Source: Bacteroidota bacterium
GTDB lineage: Bacteria; Bacteroidota; Bacteroidia; AKYH767-A; 2013-40CM-41-45
Length of the DNA stretch: 64,000 bases
Reading direction: 5' to 3'
Assembly: GCA_016708785.1 (NCBI GenBank)
Contig: JADJFC010000001.1
Span: 62,001 to 126,000, forward strand
Shown: piece after piece, positions 37,745 to 47,600 of the stretch
Layout of the letters: every line of letters begins with the position of its first letter
How positions within the stretch are numbered: the stretch's first letter is position 1
Program-made: the position numbers and the translations under genes
The notes under the pieces: model-generated
Database searches by the model: none
What the model saw: only the letters and a program-made list of their open reading frames with translations
What the model was told of the DNA's origin: nothing

Positions 37745-38569
37745 TTATTCTTCAATTAGTCGGGAATGTATGATAAGTAAATGGCAAGGAAGTTTTGGCA
37801 AGATCACGTCAATATGATTTTGTGATATCCTATCAAAGATCTGCAGGTGATGATCCACTGAATTGACAATGATCAATTCAGCATTCTTCTTTTTTGCATA
37901 TTCGGCAATGTCTTCAAAATTCTCAGTTGAGGCTGTTTCTATTTTCACATTCAAAGCCATTCTTTCAATCGACTGATTGAATTTTGAATCAGAAAAGATT
38001 TCCTGTGAAAAATTATCACCATGAACACTTTCACCGGAAACAAATTGCTCAGCAACATCGAGTACCAAGACTTCTTCTGCTTTTTCTCTTTCACTAAAAT
38101 AGAAAGCAGTCATTAATGCATGTTCTGTTTTTCTATGATTGTCAGCTTCAATAACAATTCGCTTCATTGATCTTGAAGGTGTAGTATAAATGAGTACAGA
38201 ACACTTCGCTTTATTTGCTAATTCCTGAGTAAGTTTTCCGAAAGGTTGTGCAAAATTCTTATTCTGCGACAATCCCAAAATCAGAAGATCAACTACTTCA
38301 TGCTTACAGATCTGAAGGATGGAAGATGCAGGACTGGCATGTTCCCAATAGATCCGTGAATTTCCATCATGAAATCCATACTTAGTAAGAGTTGTTGACA
38401 ATGCAATAAATTTTTCCCCTGTCTTCTTACCATGATGAATAAATACTGCCAAACTCCCATGATTCTCACAATGACGTTTCAATTCACTGACTAGAAAATC
38501 GAGATCATCGTTAAATGCAACTGCTAGAGCTATTGTATTGAATGGATGCGATGGTTTTCCTTTTATCAT
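37745..38569 (-). CDS. Universal stress protein, two USP domains
   Basis: A 274-residue cytoplasmic protein with two tandem USP domains (about 1-140 and 140-270). The first has the fold-typical TIALAVAFNDDLDFLVS start and LLILGLSQNK; the second RIVIEADNHRKTEHALMTAF and ELIIVNSVDHHLQIFDRIS. The G-2x-G-9x-G ATP loop is not clear, so ATP binding is doubtful. Part of a leftward run with aroK. Confidence 0.8.
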   Translation of the reverse strand: MIKGKPSHPFNTIALAVAFNDDLDFLVSELKRHCENHGSLAVFIHHGKKTGEKFIALSTTLTKYGFHDGNSRIYWEHASPASSILQICKHEVVDLLILGLSQNKNFAQPFGKLTQELANKAKCSVLIYTTPSRSMKRIVIEADNHRKTEHALMTAFYFSEREKAEEVLVLDVAEQFVSGESVHGDNFSQEIFSDSKFNQSIERMALNVKIETASTENFEDIAEYAKKKNAELIIVNSVDHHLQIFDRISQNHIDVILPKLPCHLLIIHSRLIEE

Positions 38570-38647
38570 ATGTCAGTCTTTGCTGCAATATAATAAAAAA
38601 CCTCATAAAACAATATAATTTGCGGCTTATTTGATCAACAAATCGGC

Positions 38648-39373
38648 TTATAAAGACTTATGCTGAACTTTGCGTAATCGGATATTGAGTAATTCCACAA
38701 GCAAAGAAAAGCCCATTCCAAAGTAAACATATGATTTTTCCACATGTACATGAACACCTTCAAGCATAAGCAAAATACCAATTGCAATTAGGAATACTAA
38801 AGCAAGAATTTTCATTGTTGGATACTTGTTAATGAAATCACTCACGTATGGAGCGAACAAAAGCATAACAAACATTGAAGCAACTACTGCAGTGATCATA
38901 ACCGGGAGGTCGCGACTTAATCCTACAGCGGTCAATATGGAATCAAACGAAAATATAATATCAATAATCGTTATTTGGATAATTGCCTGGGTAATTGTCA
39001 TTTTATCTTTCTTCTTTGTCTCTGCTTCCTTCTCTTGCCCTTTCAATTTTTCATAGATCTCCTTTATAGTCTTATAAACCAAAAATACACCCCCGGAAAA
39101 TAAAATAAGATCCCTTCCACTCACACCCAAGGTACCAATGAAAAATAAAGGATCAACTAAATGTACAAGCCATGAAATACCTAAAAGCAAAAGAATTCTA
39201 AAAAGCATTGCAAGCATCAACCCGATGGTACGTGCCCGTTGCTGATCCTGTTTTGGTAAATAACCACAAATAATTGCAATGAAAATTATGTTATCAATCC
39301 CCAGAATTATTTCCAGAAGAATCAAAGTAATTAAACTCAGCATTCCTTCAGGAGAAAATAGTGTTAGTAACAT
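38648..39373 (-). CDS. TerC family membrane protein
   Basis: A 241-residue seven-helix membrane protein of the TerC family. Hallmark residues are in LILLEIILGIDNIIFIAII (about 17-35) and IIDIIFSFDSILTAVG (about 135-150), with the paired Asp/Asn residues in helices 1 and 5 that likely bind metal. TerC and its relatives export Mn2+ or take part in co-translational metalation. Not near other tellurite genes. Confidence 0.88.
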   Translation of the reverse strand: MLLTLFSPEGMLSLITLILLEIILGIDNIIFIAIICGYLPKQDQQRARTIGLMLAMLFRILLLLGISWLVHLVDPLFFIGTLGVSGRDLILFSGGVFLVYKTIKEIYEKLKGQEKEAETKKKDKMTITQAIIQITIIDIIFSFDSILTAVGLSRDLPVMITAVVASMFVMLLFAPYVSDFINKYPTMKILALVFLIAIGILLMLEGVHVHVEKSYVYFGMGFSLLVELLNIRLRKVQHKSL

Positions 39374-39502
39374 AAAATTGAGGTGTTTAGCTATTCTTTA
39401 AATGAGTCGACAAAACTAATTAAAAAAGTACTTCTTTCAACATTGTTGATAGAACTTATACCGTTGATTTTAAGGATTAGCCACGAATTCACGAATGAAT
39501 TA

Positions 39503-41176
39503 CTATTTATACACGTTCAACACACGTGCAGAAGGTTCGCTATGATTTCCCGACCATCGGGGAAGCCAAAAGTGCGGAATAACCTGCCATTGATCTCCAA
39601 ACTGTGCTTTAAAAGACCGCATAAAATAATAGGATTCCTTAGTAGGTGCTACAATAGTTGGATGTAATTTACTTTTCTCTGTTTCAAATTCTTTGTCTGA
39701 CACTTTTTCATTCAAAAACTCCTGCACCCATTGAAACCATGATTTCTCCTTCCCGGAAACACCATCTGAAAATGCTTCTTTCTTTCGCCATAGTACATCT
39801 TCAGGTAATGATTGCCCATACTTGCTTTTTGAAAAGGCTGTCCTGAAAAAGTTCTTTTCAATACTGTTACTTGTAGGGACTTTCCAACTGGACGGAATGC
39901 TTCGGCAATAATCGACGAACTCTCGGTCTAAAAAAGGAACACGAGCCTCAAGTCCGTGACATGAAATTGCTCTGTCAACTCTCAGTCCATCGAACAAATG
40001 GATTTCATCGAGTAAACGATAATGATCTTCTTGTGCAGATTTCAGATCAGGATGATTGTAAAAATACAGATAACCCATTTGACATTCATCTGCACCATCT
40101 CCATTTAGTATAACTTTAATATCGGTTTTTGTTGAAATAAATTTTCCCAGCAAATACTGACCTACACTTGCTCTTATTGTTGTAATGTCAAAAGTCTCTG
40201 TATTCTTTAGAACTTCGTCGATTACATCCAGCCCTTCTTGTGGTGTAAAATAAATAACCTCATGCTCTATATTACCATATAGTTTATTTAAATGCTCAGC
40301 GACACTTTTAGCATAAGCGATATCTGTTCCTTCTTTCATGCCTATGCTAAAAGACTTCAATTTCTTTCCGGGATACTCTTTTGCCATAATACTTGCCGCA
40401 ACTGCACATACCACACTTGAATCTAATCCGCCTGATAACAGACAACCAATCGGTCTGTCTGAGATCAATCGACGACGGACTGCATTCTCAAAGATTGATA
40501 TTGCCTTTTCATAATCTGATTCAAATGGCATGGATGTAGTCGTATAATCCTCATTCTTAATTTCAGGCCAATAACACGTTCTTAAAGGTTCTTTGCCCGG
40601 AATCCAATTTAGAATTGTTTTTTGATTGAACCTTTCAATATTTTCGAAAAAAGGAGACAGTCCGGAAAGTAAGCTGCTAAAACCAAAACTTTTATAATCC
40701 TTACTTACTCCAATATATAATGGGCGCACACTTAAAGGATCAGTAGAGAGAAACAATTGTTTGAGTTTGTGATCGTGATATTCGATAATTGCAAAACTAT
40801 ACTCACCTATCAAAACTTTATTCAAACTTTCGAGGTCATAATTGAATTGCTTAAAAAGAGGCAAAATAACAGCACAGTCTGAACCATGCAAAGAAACTTC
40901 AAGATCATACTCTTTGATCAATTCACGAAAATTATAGATCTCGCCATTACAAACTAAATAAAAGGTGCGGTCACCATCCAGTAAATAAAACGGTTGATCA
41001 CCATCAACATCCAATCCATTTATTGCAAGCCGATGAAATCCAAGAAATGAATCCGGATTCAATATTGTTAGACTGCGATCCGGTCCACGTTTTCTTAATG
41101 TATTAAAAGAAGTGTAAATTTTTGACGAATCACCCTTTTCAACTAATTCGCCCAAAAGTCCATAAATACTGCACAT
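39503..41176 (-). CDS. asnB: Asparagine synthetase (glutamine-hydrolysing)
   Basis: A 557-residue AsnB. The glutaminase nucleophile Cys is residue 2 (MCSIYGLLGEL), followed by LRKRGPDRS, NGEIYNF and GSDCAVI (class II amidotransferase). The synthetase PP-loop is LLSGGLDSSVVCAV (about 242-255). RVPFLDREFVDYC and EDVLWRKKEAFSDGV are typical of AsnB. It converts aspartate and glutamine to asparagine with ATP. Read in one frame with no break; divergent from the giant PKD gene. Confidence 0.93.
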   Translation of the reverse strand: MCSIYGLLGELVEKGDSSKIYTSFNTLRKRGPDRSLTILNPDSFLGFHRLAINGLDVDGDQPFYLLDGDRTFYLVCNGEIYNFRELIKEYDLEVSLHGSDCAVILPLFKQFNYDLESLNKVLIGEYSFAIIEYHDHKLKQLFLSTDPLSVRPLYIGVSKDYKSFGFSSLLSGLSPFFENIERFNQKTILNWIPGKEPLRTCYWPEIKNEDYTTTSMPFESDYEKAISIFENAVRRRLISDRPIGCLLSGGLDSSVVCAVAASIMAKEYPGKKLKSFSIGMKEGTDIAYAKSVAEHLNKLYGNIEHEVIYFTPQEGLDVIDEVLKNTETFDITTIRASVGQYLLGKFISTKTDIKVILNGDGADECQMGYLYFYNHPDLKSAQEDHYRLLDEIHLFDGLRVDRAISCHGLEARVPFLDREFVDYCRSIPSSWKVPTSNSIEKNFFRTAFSKSKYGQSLPEDVLWRKKEAFSDGVSGKEKSWFQWVQEFLNEKVSDKEFETEKSKLHPTIVAPTKESYYFMRSFKAQFGDQWQVIPHFWLPRWSGNHSEPSARVLNVYK

Positions 41177-41680
41177 ACGATGATTTTATTAAAGTGGGAA
41201 AAGATACTGTTAATGAATGAAAATTCAAAGGCGATGCCCTTTGGTAAGGTCTTATTTAGGTCAAAGGTAAAAGGTCAAGTGTCAAATTTCAATCACTAAA
41301 AGTCTGAACTTAACAATATCAATAGAAACCAGAATATAAACCAGAATACTAATTTTTTGCTGAAATAAATCTTCAACATGAATTGTTTGTCTTGTAAAAA
41401 ACGAATCAAAATAGGCTGTAAATAATTTGTTTCGTTACCTTGAAACTACTTTCAATTAATTCTTACACTTTAATATTGCATTTCAAACCATTGTTTCTTT
41501 TAAATTATTCAATTAAGCAAACTTTATTTTATAATAACTCTTCATTCAGCAAAAATTCTTACAAAGTACTATCCATGCCTTAATTCACGAATACAGACCT
41601 CCGTGTGGGTGTACTTTTAAGAAATGAAAAACGGCAACAGTTTATCAAAAAGTCTGCTGCTGTTTATAAAGGTAAAATGT
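41177..41680. other. 500-base intergenic region
   Basis: AT-rich space between divergent asnB and the giant gene. It contains the heptamer array at 41259-41287 and long A/T runs. No convincing promoter with both boxes, no small gene and no tRNA are seen. Confidence 0.5.
41259..41287. repeat. Degenerate heptamer array (AGGTCAA)n
   Basis: AGGTCAA AGGTAAA AGGTCAA GTGTCAA: four units of the same family as at 27743, 49749 and 52701. Confidence 0.75.
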
Positions 41681-44600
41681 ATGAAGCGAAATTTACCCAT
41701 TAAAAAAGTATTGGTCACCCTAATTGCCTTTTTGCTGCTTGTAAGTGGAAAGGTATCGGCAAGCCACACGATGGGGGCCGACTTAACATACGAGTGTCTG
41801 GGTGGAAACACTTATAAAGTAACCGTATCGTTTTATCGTGACTGCATTGGTATTGCAGCTCCGGCAAATCCGCTTGTAACGATTTCTTCAGCTTCCTGTG
41901 GACAATCACTTAGTGTTACTTGTTATAAAAGACCGGGAACCGGACAAGAAGTTACCCCTGCTTGTTCAAGCTCTGTTACTACTTGTAATGGTGGTGCATT
42001 TACAGGAATTCAGGAATGGGTTTACGATGGAATCGTAACATTACCTGCAGCTTGTGCTGACTGGACATTTGGATATTCATTATGTTGCAGAAATGCTGCG
42101 ATCACAACGATCAATACTCCAAGTGGCAGTACATTCTATATATATGCTACATTAAACAATCTGGTTACAACATGTAACTCATCACCAACTTTTTCTAACA
42201 AACCGGTTCCTTTCCTTTGTTTAGGTCAACAATATTGCTTTAACCATGGTGCATATGATCCTGATGGTGATTCATTAGTGTATTCATTAATTACTCCACT
42301 TCAAACTGCATCTTCAACTGTTACATATCATGCTCCTTACGATGCTTCTAATCCGCTTAATTCGTCGCCAGCGACAGCGTTTAACACAGCAACGGGCGAC
42401 ATCTGCTTAAATCCGCAAGCCCTCGAAGTTACGGTAATGGCAGTGTTAGTCAGTGAATACAGAAACGGTGTATTGATCGGAACTGTAGAACGTGACTTGC
42501 AATTAACTGTTATGAATTGCGCAAATACATTGCCTTCATTGACAGGTATAAATGGTACAAACAATTTCAGTATTACTGTTTGTGCTAATCAACAAACTTG
42601 TTTCGATATTTTTTCAAATGATCCCGATGCCGGCCAACAATTGACAGTCGATTGGAACTATGGTATTGCGGGAGCAACTTTCAACTCAGGCAGTGGCTTA
42701 CACCCTACAGGTACTTTCTGTTGGACTCCGGGTCCAGCTGATATCGGCAATTCATATACTTTCACGGTTAGAGTTCAGGATGATGCCTGCCCTTACTATG
42801 GAAGTCAGATCTACTCCTATACAGTTAATGTAATTGGTATTGCAGTAAACGCAGGTCCTGATCAACAAATTGCTTGTAGTGACCTTGCAACATTAACTGC
42901 TCATGCCAGTGGCGGAAGTGGTATCTATACTTATTTATGGAGTAATGGTTCTACCATGCAATCAATAACTGTTGGTGAAGGAACGTATACCGTGACCGCA
43001 AATGATGGTACTTGTTCTGCAACAGATACTGTTAGCGTTACACTTCCTTTTATCCCGACAGCTGCATTTACAAATTCACCGGTATTGTGTTTGAACAACC
43101 CAATTCAATTCACTGACCAATCAACAACACCAGCCGGAATATTCGTCAGCCATCTATGGAATTTTGGCGATGGTACATTTTCATCATTGCAAAATCCGTC
43201 ACATCAATTTCCTGGTGCAGGAAGCTATATTGTATCGTTGATCGTTGAAAACAACTTAGGTTGTCTCGATACTATCACTCATACTATCGTAATTGCTGCT
43301 CCTCCGGTGTCTGCATTTACAGCAACAAATTCATGTATAAATTCCGTAGTGAATTTTAATGACCAAACCAGTGGTAATGTAAATTACTGGCATTGGTATT
43401 TCGGTGATGGCTCAACATCTTTCCTTGAAAATCCTTCTCACACATATACTTCATCAGGTACATTCAATGTCTTACTAATTAGTGGAGACACATTAGGGTG
43501 TATTGATTCAGTTTCCCATCCAATTACAATCTTCCCTTTACCTGTTGCATCTGCAGGTACAGATCAAAATGTCTGTTCAGGTGGTTCAATTACTCTTACA
43601 GCATCAGGTGGTGTTACATATGTATGGCATCCTTCCGGTTCAACAGGATCTACAATTACAATAAATCCTTCCGGAAGTACAAATATTTCAGTTACTGTAA
43701 CGGATGCAAATGGATGTTCTGCTATTGACACCATGAGTATTGCAGTGCTTCCTCTTCCAAATATTAATGCAGGTACAGATGCATTTATCTGTGCAGGTGG
43801 TTCGGTTACTCTTTCCGCTTCAGGTGGTATAACATATGTTTGGATGCCCGGTGGTTTTTCAGGTCCGAATTATACTGTTGACCCAGCAACTACAACTTCA
43901 TACACCGTTATTGGTACAGGTGGAAATGGTTGTACCTCATCTGATATAGTTAATGTAAATGTTGGTGCATTGCCTGTTCTGGTTGTGAGTCCTGATGCAA
44001 ACATTTGTGAAGGACAAAGCACAACTCTGACTGCCAGTGGTGGCGTTACGTATTCATGGAATCCTATCGGATCAACTTCATCTACTGTAACGGTATCGCC
44101 AAATGATACAATGCAATATGAAGTAATTGCAACCGATGCAGTTGGATGTACATCGAATGCATATGTAATGGTAAATGTCAATCCATTACCTGTTGTTAAT
44201 TTGCAATCATTCTTCTTGTGTGCAGGTTCAACTACAACCTTAAATGCGGGTAATCCCGGATCAACCTACATCTGGAATACAGGTGCCACAACACAAACAA
44301 TAACAATAAATGCAGGTGGCAACTATGATGTAACGGTTACAAGTCCGTATGGCTGCGTTGCCAGTTCAGCATGCAACATTGCTTATGGTACAGCACTTAC
44401 GATCAATCTTGCCAACGTATCTTTCTGCCAGGGAGATTCTGCAGTCTTAGATGCAGGATATCCTGGAATGAATTATGTCTGGACACCTACAGGAGAAACT
44501 TCACAATCGATCACAGTAAATACTCCCGGAAATTATGGTGTCACCGTAACTGATACTCTTGGTTGTAGTGGGTCTATAAACGTGAGTGCGGTTATGAATG

Positions 44601-47600
44601 CATTACCTGTCACAAATTTTTCAGCTACTTCTGTTTGTCAAGGTTCAACAACAACATTCACTGATGGTTCATCAACTACATCGGGAACAATTACTGACTG
44701 GAGTTGGTCATTTGGTGATGGTGGAACTTCTGTTGCTCAGAACCCGACACATACTTATGCAACGAATGGAACTTATACTGTGAGCTTAACAACAACTACT
44801 TCAAATGGCTGTACTAGTTCAACTACACATTCAATCTCTGTTAATCCTCTTCCTACAGCAACATTTGCAATGACTGATGGCTGTGAAGGAACCGGTATTG
44901 CATTAACAAATACATCGACAGTAAGTGTTGGATTTATCAATTCATTTGCATGGAACTTTGGTGATGGAACAACATCAACATCGGCTAATCCAACTCACAT
45001 TTACTCAAGCGAAGGAAATTATGTTGTCAATTTACAAGTTACTACAGCCGGTGGTTGTAGTGCAAATGTAAACGGCAACATCACAATACATCCGAATCCT
45101 GTTGCATCTTTCAGTACACCTGCAACGTGTTTGGGTAATGCAACATCTTTTACAAACACTTCAAGTATCACTACAGGTTCGATAGCATCTACAGCCTGGA
45201 ACTTCAATGATTCATATACATCGAATTCAAATTCGCCTTCACATACTTTCACTACTGCAGGAACACATAATGTGAGTCTAATTATTAACTCTGCATTTGG
45301 TTGTTCGGACACGATCATTCAGGCAGTAACGATAAATGCCCTGCCAAGCCCCAATGCAGGTGCCGACCAAACTGTATGTAATGGTACAACCGCAAATCTG
45401 ACTGCAACAGGCGGTACATCTTACAATTGGATGCCGGGAAATCACAACGGCGCAACATTTGCAGTTACACCTTCTTCAACTACAAACTATACTGTCCAGG
45501 TTACCAATGCGAATGGTTGCACAGCGACAGACAATGTGATTGTAAATATTAACTCCTTACCAACTGCAAATGCCGGTGTGAGTCCGTCAATTTGTTACGG
45601 AAGTACCACTACCCTTTCGGGTTCAGGTGGATCAACATACAATTGGTTGCCGGGTGGAGCGACAACTCCTAATATATCTGTAAACCCTACTACAACTACT
45701 GTATATACCTTGACCGTTACCGATATCAATGGTTGCAAAGATACAGACCAAGTTGCAGTAAATGTTAATCCACTTCCTGTGGTTTCTGCAGGACCTGATC
45801 AAACTATTTGCAATGGCTCAACTGTTAGCTTCACAGCAAGTGGTGCTGCTACATACCAGTGGAATCCTATTGGAAGTACAACACAAACAGTTTTTGTTAC
45901 TCCTTCATCTAACTCATCATACACATTGATTGGAACAGATGCTAATGGATGTATTTCAAGTGACACCGTCAATGTTAATGTATTTGCTGTTCCTGTTGTG
46001 AACTTAAATCCAACATTCATTTGTCTGGGTTATAGTTCTACGCTTGATGCCGGAAATACAGGAAGTACATTTGATTGGTCAACAGGTGATACAACACAAA
46101 CAATTTCAGTTTCTGATTCAGGAAGCTATACTGTTGTTGTGACAAGTGCAAATGGTTGTGCTTCATTAGGGCAAACTGTAGTAACCGTTGGCGGAAATAT
46201 TACTGCAAACCCAACTACTGTGAACATCTGTTCAGGCTTATCAACAACCTTAAATGCAGGTAATCCGGGAAGTACTTATTCGTGGTCTACCGGTGCTACA
46301 ACTCAAACAATAACAACAAATGTTGCCGGTGATTACTATGTCACCATTACAGACCCGAATGGCTGTGCTGCAACGAAATTGAATAAAGTTAATGTAGATC
46401 CAATTCCTGTTGCAGATTTTGCTACAAGTCCTACTTGTTATGGCGCGGCAATGGTATTTACAAATAACAGCACTATTTCCTCAGGTACGATTGCAAGTTC
46501 ATTGTGGTCATTTGGTGATGCATTCTCTTCTTCGACAAATTCACCAAGTCATCAGTATTCAGCTGACGGAACTTATACAGTAACTCTCACGGTAACCTCA
46601 TCTGCAGGTTGCACATCGACTATAAATCAAAATGTAACTATTAGTCCGTTACCTGTTGCAAATTTTGCAACAACAAATGTTTGTATGGGAGCTTCAAACC
46701 AATTTACAGATAATTCAACTGTAAGTTCAGGAAATATTTCTGAATGGATCTGGGCTTTTGGTGATGGCTCAACCGAAACAGGAGCTTCAGCAAGTCATTC
46801 ATATACTGCTGCAGGTACATACACAACAACATTGATCGCTGTAACAAACAACAATTGTCGTGACACGATTTCGCATACGGTAATTGTTCATGGGCTTCCT
46901 GTTGCAAATTTTACAGCTGCGAATGCATGTGAACAATCAATGATAAACTTTAACAACACCTCTAGTTCATCATTTGGGTCAATAACTTCATACGATTGGA
47001 ATTTCAACAATGGAAACACCTCAACCGCTGTAGATCCCGGAATGCAATTTAATACTGCCGGAATTTATAATGTTTCACTGATAGTTACTACTGCAACCGG
47101 ATGTTCTGATACAACACAACAAGCTATCACCATCTTCCCGAATCCGATCGCTGCATTTGCAACAACAAATGCGTGTACAAATTCAAATATCGGAATTGCA
47201 AATACATCTACTATTCCTTCAGGAAGTATTCAAAATTACTTCTGGAACTTTGGAGATAATAATACATCGAATGCAATCCTTCCTACACATGCATATACAA
47301 CATCAGGAAACTATTCGATCAACCTGATCGTTACTTCTGATCGTGGTTGTAGAGATACAATGTCCGGAAATGCAATTGCACATCCGCTACCTATTGTAAG
47401 CTTAACTCCTGAAAGTGTTTGTTTAGGTGTTGATGTTGACTTCTTAAATACATCAACTTCTGCTTCAGGTGGGGTTACTACATGGGCATGGACATTTGGC
47501 GATGGAAGTACCTCAAATGCATTCCAACCTTCACACAATTACACAACGCCGGGTAACTATTCTGTCCAACTTACAGCAACATCAAACTATGGTTGTGTTG